Shown here one piece after another: positions 45,170 to 54,761 of a stretch of DNA of 64,000 nucleotides (the stretch's first letter is position 1; each line of letters begins with the position of its first letter). The stretch covers positions 62,001 to 126,000 of the forward strand of contig NZ_CAJHCP010000016.1 in the NCBI RefSeq assembly GCF_904848625.1. Reading direction: 5' to 3'. The notes beneath the pieces are model-generated. The model made no database searches and was not told the DNA's origin. It saw only the letters and a program-made list of their open reading frames with translations. This DNA is from Paraburkholderia metrosideri (lineage in GTDB: Bacteria > Pseudomonadota > Gammaproteobacteria > Burkholderiales > Burkholderiaceae). The position numbers and the translations under genes are program-made.

Positions 45170-45445
45170 AGGCTGACGCGCGAGCCGTATTGGACGTGCT
45201 GGTCGCGCATCGATTTCGGACGAAGGCCGCATGGAAGGGTTGCCGCGATTCAACGCGTTGAACTGCGCGGACGCGCAACGCTAGCTGGCGGGCAAAAAAC
45301 ACAGCAAAAGCACTAAAAAAAACACCGCAAAAACCCGCCATCCCGAGCATGGCCCGGTTATTGGGTGGCCCCGTCGCACTGCTTCAACGCAGTGGCCTCA
45401 CGGCGGCACGGCGTCGCGAACGCCAACGCCAACGCCAATTAAGAC

Positions 45446-45634
45446 TCACGTCAGCGTCGGCAGGAATTCGAGCAGCAGGAAACACAGCATCCCGCCAATA
45501 AGCGCGCCGATCAGGTTCGGATGGTATTTGTGCCGTATCCGCATGACGACCGCCAGTCCGCCGACCAGCAGCAGTCCAAGACAAATAAAAGCAATCATCA
45601 CCTGCGAGATCGCGGCAGTGCTGTCGATGTGCAT
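45446..45634 (-). CDS. Small membrane protein (62 aa), unknown function
   Basis: Two hydrophobic helices, about residues 10-32 and 41-59, are joined by the basic RIRHKYHPN loop. A strong AAGGAGGGG ribosome-binding site lies 5-6 nt before the ATG, which supports translation. No domain recognised. It stands alone between the SDR gene and the RsuA-type gene. Just past the stop is a short AACGCC tandem repeat (45421-45438). Confidence 0.75.
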   Translation of the reverse strand: MHIDSTAAISQVMIAFICLGLLLVGGLAVVMRIRHKYHPNLIGALIGGMLCFLLLEFLPTLT

Positions 45635-45813
45635 GGCGCCCCTCCTTGAAACCCTTTGTAGTCATTTGTGAAATGAGTATAGGGCGACCTGTAAGGAGAA
45701 TCATGTTGCAAAGCAGCAGTCGCAGCATCGCGCAGACGGCCGGAGAGCGGCCACCAGCAAGCTTCTCCTGTCACATCAAGGTGTTGCGAAGATGCCGCCG
45801 CACGCCTACCGGT

Positions 45814-46524
45814 TTACCCGCTCCGTAAAGAACCGAGGTCGTTTTCGTCGAGCCATTGCCATGCGCCGGGCGCCAGCGTGGACGGCAACGCCAGTCCGCC
45901 GACCCGCTCGCGATGCAGCGCTTCGCAACGGTTGCCCGAGGCCGCGATCATCCGTTTGACCTGGTGATATTTGCCTTCCATCACGGTGAGCGCCAGCGTG
46001 CGCTCGTCGCGTGCTTCGGCGTTGACGGCCGCAACCGCCTTGGTTTCGCCGTGCAGCAATACGCCATCGCGCAGCGCCTGCAATTGCGTGTCGTCGAGCG
46101 GATGACGCGTGGTCGCGACGTACACCTTCGGCACCTTGCGTTTCGGCGACGTGAACAGGTGCACGAATTTGCCGTCGTCGGAAAGCAGCAGCAGGCCGGT
46201 GGTGTCCTGATCGAGCCGGCCCACGCATTGCACGCCGCGCTCCGCGAATTGCGGCGGCAGCAGGCTGAACACGCTCAGATGATGTTGCGGATCGCGCGAA
46301 CATTCGTAGCCGGCGGGCTTGTTCAACAGCAGATAAGCGTGCTCGCGATACGGCCAGTCGACGCCATCCACGTTGAAGCGGAAGGTGTCGTCGAGGACGG
46401 GGAAGTCGGCGTCGGCGTCGGTGCATACCGTGCCGCTGATGCTCACGCGAGCGTCGGCAACGAGCGCGCGGCATTGACGTCGCGAGCCGAAACCTTGAGT
46501 GAAGAGGAGGCTTTCGAGATTCAT
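45814..46524 (-). CDS. 16S rRNA pseudouridine synthase, RsuA-like
   Basis: A 236-residue RsuA-family enzyme with an N-terminal S4 RNA-binding domain (residues 1-50, GFGSRRQCRALV) and the catalytic domain with GRLDQDTTGLLLLSDDG, Asp105 being the expected nucleophile. LLNKPAGYECS and VMEGKYHQVKRMIAA complete the family pattern. RsuA modifies 16S rRNA U516 in E. coli. The start MNLESLLFTQG is placed by the S4 domain; it has no Shine-Dalgarno but a TATTCT hexamer lies nine bases upstream. It is divergent from the MFS gene. Confidence 0.9.
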   Translation of the reverse strand: MNLESLLFTQGFGSRRQCRALVADARVSISGTVCTDADADFPVLDDTFRFNVDGVDWPYREHAYLLLNKPAGYECSRDPQHHLSVFSLLPPQFAERGVQCVGRLDQDTTGLLLLSDDGKFVHLFTSPKRKVPKVYVATTRHPLDDTQLQALRDGVLLHGETKAVAAVNAEARDERTLALTVMEGKYHQVKRMIAASGNRCEALHRERVGGLALPSTLAPGAWQWLDENDLGSLRSG

Positions 46525-46616
46525 GGCGAGCGAAGAATAACACCGCAAGAAGCGAGGCGCCCCGTCACGCCGGACGGACGACGATGGTCGCTCCCTCCCG
46601 TCGCAGGAATTCAATC

Positions 46617-47882
46617 ATGCAGGTTACTTCGTCGTCTACGTCCACCTCATCCCCGGTCCGTTTGTCTGCTGCGTTCCAGCGGCTCGCATGGTCGAATCTG
46701 GCCGCCCAATCCGCTGAGCAGATCAGCCTCGCCGCCGCGCCGCTCGTCGCCGTATTCGCGCTCGGCGCCGATGCGCGCGACACCGGCCTTTTGCAAACCG
46801 CGCAAACCCTGCCGTTCCTGTTGCTCTCTTTGCCGCTCGGCGTATGGGCCGACCGCCGCTCGCGCCGCACGCTGATGACGCTCGCCGAAAGCGTGCGCGT
46901 ATTCGCGATGCTGTGCGTGCTGCTGTTGGTGATCGCCCATGCGCTGACTCTGCCGATGCTCGCCGCGCTCGGCTTTATCGCCGCGACCGGCACCGTGGCC
47001 TACAACGTCGCGGCGCCTTCGCTGGTGCCTTCCATCGTGCCGCGCGAAGCCTTCGCGGTCGCGAATGGCCGGCTCGAACTGGCGCGCAGTGTCGCGTATT
47101 CGGCGGGGCCGGCGCTCGGTGGCTTGCTGGTCGGCTGGATTGGCGCGGGTTGGGCGTATGGCTGCGCAGCGGCGCTGTCGGCGCTGGCCGTCGGGTTGCT
47201 GGCGGGGCTGCATGAACCGTCGCGTGCGCTCGCGCCACGGCGTCATTTCATGCTCGAACTGCGCGACGGTACGCGCTTCGTGTGGCGCGACGCGCTGCTG
47301 CGGCCGATGCTCGCAACGGCGGTGTTCTTCAACCTCGGCTTCTTCATCCTGCAAGCGGTGTATGTGCCGTACGCAGTACATCGGCTGGGGCTGTCCGCGT
47401 CGGCGGTGGGCGTGACGCTCGGTGCTTATGGCGTCGGCATGGTGTGCGGTGCGCTGGCCGCGCCCGCGATCGCGCGGCGGCTGGCATTTGGCCGCATGCT
47501 GATCATCGGGCCGTCGTGTGGCTTGCTGGCGTCGCTCGTGATGGTGGCAACGCTCGTCGCGCCGTCGTTCTGGCTCGCAACCGCGAGTTTCTTCCTGCTC
47601 GGCGTGGGTCCGATCCTGTGGGTGGTCGGCTCGACCACGCTGCGTCAGGCGATCACCCCCGAACGGATGATGGGCCGCGTGTCGGCGCTGATCAGCACCG
47701 CCACCTACGGCGCGCGGCCGGTAGGCGCGTTGCTCGGCGCGGCGATCAGCGCACGCTGGAGTGTCGATGCCTGTCTGGTCGCGGCAGCGGTGGCCTTCCT
47801 CGTGCAGGCGCTGATCATTTTCACGTCACCGGCGGCACGGCTTCAACGTATTCCCGAACCCGGCGCCGCCGCAGCCTGCTGA
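46617..47882 (+). CDS. MFS transporter (enterobactin-exporter/drug-efflux type)
   Basis: A 421-residue major facilitator with 12 predicted helices. The loop 2-3 motif LGVWADRRSRRTLM is the standard MFS signature, and LARSVAYSAGPALGG lies in the helix 5 region, as in EntS/MFS_3-type proteins. The ATG is preceded by AGGA; an ATG 33 nt upstream is also in frame. The substrate cannot be predicted. Direction is probably export. It is divergent from the RsuA-type gene. Confidence 0.88.
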   Translation: MQVTSSSTSTSSPVRLSAAFQRLAWSNLAAQSAEQISLAAAPLVAVFALGADARDTGLLQTAQTLPFLLLSLPLGVWADRRSRRTLMTLAESVRVFAMLCVLLLVIAHALTLPMLAALGFIAATGTVAYNVAAPSLVPSIVPREAFAVANGRLELARSVAYSAGPALGGLLVGWIGAGWAYGCAAALSALAVGLLAGLHEPSRALAPRRHFMLELRDGTRFVWRDALLRPMLATAVFFNLGFFILQAVYVPYAVHRLGLSASAVGVTLGAYGVGMVCGALAAPAIARRLAFGRMLIIGPSCGLLASLVMVATLVAPSFWLATASFFLLGVGPILWVVGSTTLRQAITPERMMGRVSALISTATYGARPVGALLGAAISARWSVDACLVAAAVAFLVQALIIFTSPAARLQRIPEPGAAAAC

Positions 47883-47946
47883 AAATGGATTTTCAGGCGG
47901 CCTGGCGCAGCCAGCATCACGCCGCTTGCCGCCAGGTGAAAACCCT

Positions 47947-48004
47947 TGGAAATGAAAATGTATTTTTATCTAGCGAATTTTTATGTAAATATAATTTCAT
48001 TCCA
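47947..48004. promoter_or_regulatory. AT-rich promoter/operator region of the RpiR-type gene
   Basis: An abrupt AT-rich patch in GC-rich surroundings. It contains a perfect TATAAT (47990-47995) and two inverted half-sites, GGAAATGAAAAT and TAATTTCATTCC (10 of 12 positions complementary). TGAAA/TTTCA half-sites are common for RpiR-family regulators. Confidence 0.4.
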
Positions 48005-48036
48005 TTCGACCACCGCTACGGCTCTGCCGCGCTCGC

Positions 48037-49011
48037 ATGAACCATCATTCGTCTGCTGCTTCCAGTCCCGCCGAACAGGCCATCGCCGCGCACATCGCGA
48101 AGGCGATGCCGACGCTGACGCCGATCCATCGGCGCATGGGCGAGTACGTGCTGGCCAATCTGTTCCGTGCGGCGACCATGCGGATCGACGAACTGGCGAA
48201 CGTGGTGGGCGCGTCGGTGGCGACGGCGAATCGCTTTGCGCGGGCGCTTGGTTTCGACGGCTACCCGCAGTTTCGCGAGGCGCTGGTGCGCGGTTTCGAG
48301 GCGACGCTCGCGCCAGTCGAGCGCTTGCGCAGTGCGCAGGAGTCGCTCGCCCCCGGCGACGATCTGGTCGACGCATCGCTGGAACAGGCGGCCAGCAATC
48401 TGAACGCGACGCGCACGGCGATCGACCGCGCCGCTGCCGATGCCGCCGTTGAAGCCATCATCGCGGCGCGTCGCGTGTTCGTGCTCGGCTATGGCGCGAG
48501 CGCGTTTCTCGCCGGTCTGATGGAGCATGGGTTGACGCCGTATCACGACAACGTGCAGTCGCTTGCGTTGATGGGTGGCCCGACTCACGCGGCGCGCCGT
48601 CTGTTTGCGTCGAACGAAGGCGATCTGGTGATCGGCATCGCGTTCCCGCGTTATGTCGAAGACACGATCGAACTCGCGCGTCGCGCAGCAAGCCGGGGCG
48701 CGCGCGTGATGGCGCTCACCGACGGCCCGCATTCACCGCTCGCTCAATTCGCGAGCCTCTCGCTGCATATCCGGGCGGACCGGCGGCTCGCAGCGAACGC
48801 GGATTCCGCCGTGCTGGCCGTGATCGAAGCGTTGTGCGATGCGGTTGCGTATCGCACGAAACGCTCGGTGAAAGCGGCCGCCGAGGTCAGCGAATTCGTG
48901 CTGCCGTGGCTATTCGATCCGCAAACTGGCTCAGCCGATGCGCTCGACAAGCCGACGGCCGCCGCGACAAAAACTACTCCCCGTAAAACTCGCACGACAC
49001 AAAAGAAATAA
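48037..49011 (+). CDS. MurR/RpiR family transcriptional regulator with SIS domain
   Basis: A 324-residue regulator. The N-terminal RpiR helix-turn-helix (about 20-85; MRIDELANVVGASVATANRFAR) precedes a SIS phosphosugar-binding domain (about 125-265; VFVLGYGASA, IGIAFPRYVEDT). A Lys/Thr-rich tail ends the protein. SIS-domain regulators usually respond to sugar phosphates, for example MurNAc-6-phosphate. Its stop overlaps the peptidase ATG by one base, so it is the first gene of the peptide operon and probably its regulator. Confidence 0.92.
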   Translation: MNHHSSAASSPAEQAIAAHIAKAMPTLTPIHRRMGEYVLANLFRAATMRIDELANVVGASVATANRFARALGFDGYPQFREALVRGFEATLAPVERLRSAQESLAPGDDLVDASLEQAASNLNATRTAIDRAAADAAVEAIIAARRVFVLGYGASAFLAGLMEHGLTPYHDNVQSLALMGGPTHAARRLFASNEGDLVIGIAFPRYVEDTIELARRAASRGARVMALTDGPHSPLAQFASLSLHIRADRRLAANADSAVLAVIEALCDAVAYRTKRSVKAAAEVSEFVLPWLFDPQTGSADALDKPTAAATKTTPRKTRTTQKK

Positions 49012-50003
49012 TGAATTCCAACGCAGTCATTGCCATCCATGGCGGCGCAGGCACGATCCTGCGCTCGTCGATGTCGGCTAGCGCCGAAGCCGACTATCAC
49101 GCAGCGTTGCAGGCGGTGCTGAGCGCCGCTCAACGCGTGCTCGCCGAAGGCGGCAGCGCACTCGACGCGGTCAGCGTCGCGGTTCGTCTTCTCGAAGACT
49201 GTCCGCTGTTCAACGCGGGACACGGCGCGGTGTACACGGCAGCGGGCACGCACGAACTCGACGCGGCGATCATGGACGGCAGCACGCTCGATGCCGGCGC
49301 GGTCTGCTGCGTCACCCGCGTGCGCAATCCGATTCTCGCGGCGCGCAGCGTGCTCGAAAAGAGCGAGCATGTGCTGTTCACCGGCGAAGGCGCGGAAGCG
49401 TTCGCCGCCGCACAAGGACTCGAATTCGTCGATCCCGCTTATTTCGATACCGAAGCGCGCCATCGTCAGTGGATGCTGGCGCGCGGTCAGCAACGCGCGA
49501 TGCTCGATCATGATGGCGCGACGCTCGCGTCCGACGCATCGTTGAAAAGCGCCGAACCCACGCCGCACGAGCCGATCGATCCGAACCGCAAGTTCGGCAC
49601 GGTAGGCGCAGTTGCGCTCGACATCCACGGTCACCTGGCGGCGGCGACGTCGACCGGCGGCGTGACCAACAAACAGGTCGGCCGGGTCGGCGATACACCG
49701 CTGATCGGCGCAGGCTGCTACGCGGACGACGCCACCTGCGCCGTCTCGACGACCGGCTCCGGCGAAATGTTCATGCGCATGGTCGCCGCGTACGACGTCG
49801 CCGCGCAAATGGCGTATCGCCAGGTGTCGTTGCAGGAGGCGGCGCACGACGTGGTGATGAACCGCCTGCCAAAGATCAACGGACGCGGCGGTCTGATCGC
49901 CGTCGACGCGCACGGCAACGTCACGTTGCCGTTCAACACCGAAGGCATGTATCGCGGCTTCGCGCGGCTCAGCGAAGCGCCCGAGACGGCGATCTATCGC
50001 TAA
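49011..50003 (+). CDS. iaaA: Isoaspartyl peptidase/L-asparaginase (Ntn hydrolase, IaaA-like)
   Basis: A 330-residue precursor of a plant-type asparaginase, which cleaves beta-aspartyl dipeptides and asparagine. Self-cleavage is expected before Thr197 in RKFGTVGAVALD, giving alpha and beta subunits. Other hallmarks are AIHGGAGT, NAGHGAVYT and GCYADDATCAVSTTGSGE. The junction with the RpiR-type gene is TAATG. In E. coli iaaA also precedes gsiABCD, as here. Confidence 0.94.
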   Translation: MNSNAVIAIHGGAGTILRSSMSASAEADYHAALQAVLSAAQRVLAEGGSALDAVSVAVRLLEDCPLFNAGHGAVYTAAGTHELDAAIMDGSTLDAGAVCCVTRVRNPILAARSVLEKSEHVLFTGEGAEAFAAAQGLEFVDPAYFDTEARHRQWMLARGQQRAMLDHDGATLASDASLKSAEPTPHEPIDPNRKFGTVGAVALDIHGHLAAATSTGGVTNKQVGRVGDTPLIGAGCYADDATCAVSTTGSGEMFMRMVAAYDVAAQMAYRQVSLQEAAHDVVMNRLPKINGRGGLIAVDAHGNVTLPFNTEGMYRGFARLSEAPETAIYR

Positions 50004-50091
50004 ACCGCCTGACTGCATTCCGATCGAACCTCGCCCGAATGAATCATCGCGTGAGCTCACGCTAGCCGCGTCCGTATTCCAAGGAACCACC

Positions 50092-52014
50092 GTGCCTAAT
50101 TCATCGCACACCAGCCATTCGCTTATCGACACCCTGCCGCCGCAACGCGTGCTCGCGGTCGACGATCTGTCGGTCGCGTTTCGCGGCGGCGACGCGACCT
50201 TCAACGCGGTGCGCAATCTGTCGCTGACGGTCGAGCGCGGCGAGACGCTGGCGATCGTCGGCGAATCGGGTTCGGGCAAATCGGTGACTTCGCTCGCGTT
50301 GATGCGGCTGATCGAGCAGGGCGGTGGGCGCCTTGCCGGCGGCAGCGTCATGTTCCGGCGCCGCGACGGCAACGTGCTCGATCTCGCGAAAGCGTCGAAC
50401 GGCACGATGCGCTCGATTCGCGGCGCCGACATCGCGATGATCTTCCAGGAGCCGATGACGTCGCTCAATCCGGTCTTCACGGTTGGCGATCAGATCAGCG
50501 AGGCGATCGCGCTGCATCAGGGCAAGAGCCGCAGCGCCGCGCATGCGGAAACGCTGCGTCTGCTGGAACTCGTGCGGATTCCCGAAGCGCGGCGGGTGGC
50601 GGCGCGCTTTCCGCATCAACTGTCGGGTGGCATGCGGCAACGCGTGATGATCGCGATGGCGCTGTCGTGCAAGCCCGCGCTGCTGATTGCCGATGAGCCG
50701 ACCACCGCGCTCGACGTGACGATCCAGGCGCAGATTCTGCAACTGATTCGCGGCTTGCAGGACGAGATGAACATGGGCGTGATCTTCATCACGCACGACA
50801 TGGGCGTGGTCGCCGAAGTGGCGGATCGCGTGCTCGTGATGTATCGCGGCGAGAAAGTGGAAGAGGGCGTGTCGGACGCGTTGTTCGCCGCGCCGTCGCA
50901 TCCTTATACGAAGGCGCTGCTGGCGGCCGTGCCGCGATTGGGCGCGATGCAGGGCACCGATCAACCGGCGCGCTTTCCGATTCTCACCATCGAACAGGCG
51001 AGGCTCGGCACCGCAGATCAGGCGTTGCGTGCTGCCGCAGCGGTGGCGAAAGAAGCGCAACCGCTGGTGTTGCACAGCACGCCGCCGATTCTGCGCGTGC
51101 GCGATCTGGTCACGCGTTTTCCGGTCAGAAGCGGCATGTTCGGTCGCGTGACGGGCCGCGTGCATGCAGTCGAAAAAGTCAGCTTCGATCTGCGTCCTGG
51201 CGAAACGCTTGCGCTGGTTGGCGAGTCGGGGTGCGGTAAGTCGACCACCGGCCGCTCATTGCTGCGTCTGGTTGAAAGTCAGAGCGGTTCGATCGAATTC
51301 AACGGCCGCGAAATCAGTTCGCTGACGGGGCCCGCGTTGCAGGCGTTGCGCCGCGATATCCAGTTTATTTTCCAAGACCCGTTCGCGTCGCTGAATCCGC
51401 GTCTGACGGTCGGCTTTTCGATCATGGAGCCGTTGCTCGTGCATGGCGTCGCGCAAGGGGAAGAAGCGCAGGCCCGCGTCGAATGGCTGCTCGAAAAGGT
51501 CGGCTTGCCGCGCGAAGCGGCGCGTCGTTATCCGCACGAATTCTCCGGCGGTCAGCGGCAGCGGATCGCGATTGCGCGGGCGCTCGCGTTGAACCCGAAA
51601 GTCGTGATCGCCGATGAGTCCGTGTCCGCGCTCGATGTTTCCGTGCAGGCGCAGATCGTCAATCTGATGCTCGATCTGCAGCGCGAACTCGGCGTCGCGT
51701 ATCTGTTCATTTCGCACGATATGGCGGTGGTCGAGCGCGTCAGTCATCGCGTGGCGGTGATGTATCTCGGTCAGATCGTCGAGATCGGGCCGCGGCGCGC
51801 AGTGTTCGAAGCGCCGCAGCATCCGTACACGAGGAAGCTGATGGGCGCGGTGCCGGTGGCCGATCCGGCACGCCGTCACGCAAAACGTCAACTCGCCGTC
51901 GATGAAATCCCGAGTCCGATCCGCTCGCTGGACGACGAACCGGTCGTCGCGCCGCTCGTCGCGGTGGGACCGGATCACTACGTCGCGCAGCATCGCGTCG
52001 GCGGTGCTTACTGA
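50092..52014 (+). CDS. gsiA: Peptide/glutathione ABC transporter dual ATP-binding protein GsiA-like
   Basis: A 640-residue fusion of two ATPase domains, as in GsiA. Walker A motifs are GESGSGKS at 57-64 and GESGCGKST at 377-385; signatures LSGGMRQR and FSGGQRQR; Walker B IADEPTTALDVT and IADESVSALDVS. The second Walker B ends in DES rather than DEP. C-terminal oligopeptide extensions follow each domain (HPYTKALL, HPYTRKLM). A GTG start is preceded by AAGGA with good spacing. Confidence 0.93.
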   Translation: MPNSSHTSHSLIDTLPPQRVLAVDDLSVAFRGGDATFNAVRNLSLTVERGETLAIVGESGSGKSVTSLALMRLIEQGGGRLAGGSVMFRRRDGNVLDLAKASNGTMRSIRGADIAMIFQEPMTSLNPVFTVGDQISEAIALHQGKSRSAAHAETLRLLELVRIPEARRVAARFPHQLSGGMRQRVMIAMALSCKPALLIADEPTTALDVTIQAQILQLIRGLQDEMNMGVIFITHDMGVVAEVADRVLVMYRGEKVEEGVSDALFAAPSHPYTKALLAAVPRLGAMQGTDQPARFPILTIEQARLGTADQALRAAAAVAKEAQPLVLHSTPPILRVRDLVTRFPVRSGMFGRVTGRVHAVEKVSFDLRPGETLALVGESGCGKSTTGRSLLRLVESQSGSIEFNGREISSLTGPALQALRRDIQFIFQDPFASLNPRLTVGFSIMEPLLVHGVAQGEEAQARVEWLLEKVGLPREAARRYPHEFSGGQRQRIAIARALALNPKVVIADESVSALDVSVQAQIVNLMLDLQRELGVAYLFISHDMAVVERVSHRVAVMYLGQIVEIGPRRAVFEAPQHPYTRKLMGAVPVADPARRHAKRQLAVDEIPSPIRSLDDEPVVAPLVAVGPDHYVAQHRVGGAY

Positions 52015-52090
52015 AGCAGACCGACGCATTTGAAGCAACCCGAAGTATCTCGAAGCACCTCGAAGCACCTTGAAGCATCTCGAAGCAAAA
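52011..52090. repeat. 10-bp tandem repeat between gsiA and gsiB
   Basis: Eight adjoining decamers, consensus CGAAGCACCT, with the core GAAGC kept in most units. The period is exactly 10 bp. The last units are nearly identical, the first two degenerate. It begins over the gsiA stop codon. Confidence 0.85.
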
Positions 52091-52159
52091 ACCCAAAGCA
52101 AAACGATTTTTTTTCGCAGCCTCTCAACCTGATTTGTTTCGCGGCCTGGAGTCAACCTC

Positions 52160-53722
52160 ATGAACCTGCTGGTCCCGTCTTCTCCGTTTCGTTTGCGCGC
52201 GCTGGTTAGCGGCGGCGCGGTAGTGTTCGCGATGCTCGCGGGCAATATGGCGCACGCCGAAACCCAGGCCGTGATGGCCGTCGCGTCGACCTTCACGACG
52301 CTCGATCCGTACGATGCGAACGACACGCTGTCGCAAGCCGTGGCAAAGTCGTTCTATCAAGGGCTGTTCGGTTTCGACAAGGACATGAAGCTGGTCAATG
52401 TGCTGGCCGACAGCTACGTAGCGAGCCCGGACGCGCGCGTCTATACGTTCAAGCTGCGCCACGGCGTGAAGTTCCAGGACGGCACCGATTTCAACGCAGC
52501 CGCCGTGAAAGCAAACTTCGACCGCGTGACCGATCCGGCGAACAAGCTCAAGCGCTACAACATGTTCAGCCGCATCGACAAGACCGAAGTGGTCGATCCG
52601 TACACGGTGAAGGTCACGCTGAAGACGCCGTTCTCGGCATTCGTCAACGTGCTCGCGCATCCGTCGGCGGTGATGATTTCACCCGATGCCTTGAAGAAGT
52701 ACGGCAAGGACATTGCGTTTCATCCGGTCGGCACGGGTCCGTTCGAACTGGTGAAGTGGGATCCGGCGGGCGACCTGACAGTGAAGAAGTTCGCCGGTTA
52801 CTGGAAGAAGGGCTACCCGAAGATCGACGCGATCGACTGGAAGCCGGTGGTCGACAACAACACGCGCGCCGCGCTGATGAGCACCGGCGAAGCGGACTTC
52901 GCATTCCAGGTGCCGTACGAACAGGCCGCGCAATTGCAGGCGAACCCGAAGGTCGATCTGGTCGCCGCGCCGTCGATCGTCCAGCGCTATATCAGCCTGA
53001 ACGTGAACCAGAAGCCGTTCGACAACCCGAAGGTGCGTGAAGCGCTGAACTACGCGGTGAACAAGGACGCGCTGATCAAGGTTGCGTTCTCCGGTTACGC
53101 GACGCCGGCCGAAGGGGTGGTGCCGCAAGGCGTGGACTACGCGACGAAGCTCGGCCCGTGGCCGTACGATCCGGCGAAGGCGCGCGCGTTGCTGAAGGAA
53201 GCGGGTTATCCGAACGGTTTCGAAACGACGTTGTGGTCCGGGTATAACTACTCGACCGCGCAAAAGGTGATCCAGTTCGTGCAGCAGCAACTCGCGCAGG
53301 TGGGCGTGAAGGCACAGGTCGAAGCGCTCGAAGCGGGTCAGCGCGTCGCCAAGGTGGAGAGCGCGCAGGACCCGGCCAAGGCGCCGGTGCGGATGTACTA
53401 CATCGGCTGGTCGTCGTCGACGGGTGAGGCCGACTGGGCGATCTCGCCGCTGCTCTCATCCTCAGCGTTTCCGCCGAAGATGGTCAACACCGCGTACTAC
53501 AGGAACGATACGGTCGACAGCGATCTGAAGCAGGCGCTCGAAACCACCGACCGCACGCAGAAGACCGCGCTCTACGCCGACGCGCAAAAGCGCATCTGGA
53601 CCGACGCGCCGTGGATCTTCCTCGTGAAGGAGAAGGTCGTGTACGCGCGCAGCAAGCGTCTGTCGGGTGCGTACGTTGCGCCGGACGGCTCGTTCAATTT
53701 CGACGAAATCGCAATCAGGTAA
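52160..53722 (+). CDS. gsiB: Peptide/glutathione ABC transporter substrate-binding protein GsiB-like
   Basis: A 520-residue family-5 solute-binding protein with a Sec signal peptide cleaved after MAHA near residue 33. Family landmarks are TFTTLDPYDAND, YTFKLRHGVKFQDGTDFNA and GTGPFELVKW. NHx substitutions are unremarkable. E. coli GsiB binds glutathione; the peptidases around this operon suggest other short peptides here. It is 145 nt downstream of gsiA, the gap being filled by the decamer repeat. Confidence 0.92.
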   Translation: MNLLVPSSPFRLRALVSGGAVVFAMLAGNMAHAETQAVMAVASTFTTLDPYDANDTLSQAVAKSFYQGLFGFDKDMKLVNVLADSYVASPDARVYTFKLRHGVKFQDGTDFNAAAVKANFDRVTDPANKLKRYNMFSRIDKTEVVDPYTVKVTLKTPFSAFVNVLAHPSAVMISPDALKKYGKDIAFHPVGTGPFELVKWDPAGDLTVKKFAGYWKKGYPKIDAIDWKPVVDNNTRAALMSTGEADFAFQVPYEQAAQLQANPKVDLVAAPSIVQRYISLNVNQKPFDNPKVREALNYAVNKDALIKVAFSGYATPAEGVVPQGVDYATKLGPWPYDPAKARALLKEAGYPNGFETTLWSGYNYSTAQKVIQFVQQQLAQVGVKAQVEALEAGQRVAKVESAQDPAKAPVRMYYIGWSSSTGEADWAISPLLSSSAFPPKMVNTAYYRNDTVDSDLKQALETTDRTQKTALYADAQKRIWTDAPWIFLVKEKVVYARSKRLSGAYVAPDGSFNFDEIAIR

Positions 53723-53833
53723 TGCGTTGCCCCTGCGGCCCGACATGTTGATGAATCAACGTAGCGGGCTGCGCCGCCGCCTCGCCGCCGCACGCGATTC
53801 CTCGTTACCCGCATCACTGCAGGATAGGGTTTC

Positions 53834-54754
53834 ATGCTGAACTTCCTCGTCAAACGTCTCTTTGGCCTGCTGCCGACGCTCTTTATCGTCGCCGTGCTGG
53901 TGTTCCTGTTCGTGCATCTGTTGCCGGGCGATCCGGCGCGTCTGGCCGCCGGTCCCGAAGCGGACGAAGCAACCGTTGCGCTGGTACGCGCCGATCTCGG
54001 TCTCGACAAGCCGATGCCGCAGCAGTTCGTCAACTTCTTCGTGCGTATCGCGCACGGCGATTTCGGTACGTCCACGCGCAGCAAGCGGCCCGTCAGTCAG
54101 GAAATCGCCGAACGCTTCATGCCGACGCTGCTGCTCACGCTCACCAGCATGGTGTGGGCCGTGGTGATCGGCATGGCGCTCGGGATCGTCTCGGCGGTAT
54201 GGCGTAACCGCTGGCCCGACCGGCTCGGCATGACGCTCGCGGTATCGGGCATTTCGTTTCCCGCGTTTGCGCTCGGCATGCTGCTGATGGAGATTTTCTC
54301 GGTGAAGCTAGGCTGGCTGCCGATTGTCGGTGACGGTTCGTGGCGCAGTTACGTGCTGCCGTCGCTGACGCTGGGCGCGGCCGTCGCGGCGGTGATGGCG
54401 CGCTTCACGCGAGCCTCGTTCGTCGAAGTGATGCATGAAGATTTCGTGCGGACCGCGCGTGCCAAGGGTGTGCCCGAGCGGCTCGTGATCGTCAAACACT
54501 GTCTGCGCAACGCGATGATTCCCGTCATCACGATGATGGGTTTGCAGTTCGGCTTTCTGCTGGGCGGCTCGATCGTGGTCGAAGTGGTGTTCAACTGGCC
54601 GGGCCTGGGGCGCCTGCTGATCGATGCCGTGGCCATGCGCGACTATCCGGTGATTCAGGCCGAGGTGCTGTTGTTCTCGCTGGAATTCATCATCATCAAT
54701 CTGATCGTCGACGTGATGTACGCGGTGATCAATCCGACTATCCGTTTCAAGTGA
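53834..54754 (+). CDS. gsiC: Peptide/glutathione ABC transporter permease GsiC-like
   Basis: A 306-residue DppB/GsiC-type permease with six helices. LLPGDPARLAAGPEA follows helix 1, and the coupling loop carries FVRTARAKGVPERLV. GGSIVVEVVFNWPGLG is the C-terminal hallmark. It is separated from gsiB by about 110 nt and from gsiD by seven. Confidence 0.94.
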   Translation: MLNFLVKRLFGLLPTLFIVAVLVFLFVHLLPGDPARLAAGPEADEATVALVRADLGLDKPMPQQFVNFFVRIAHGDFGTSTRSKRPVSQEIAERFMPTLLLTLTSMVWAVVIGMALGIVSAVWRNRWPDRLGMTLAVSGISFPAFALGMLLMEIFSVKLGWLPIVGDGSWRSYVLPSLTLGAAVAAVMARFTRASFVEVMHEDFVRTARAKGVPERLVIVKHCLRNAMIPVITMMGLQFGFLLGGSIVVEVVFNWPGLGRLLIDAVAMRDYPVIQAEVLLFSLEFIIINLIVDVMYAVINPTIRFK

Positions 54755-54761
54755 GGCCCGC

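Noticed and set aside
48744..50480. A 578-codon minus-strand open frame
   Set aside because: Antisense to the RpiR-type gene, iaaA and part of gsiA; rich in Arg, His and Ala, no motifs.
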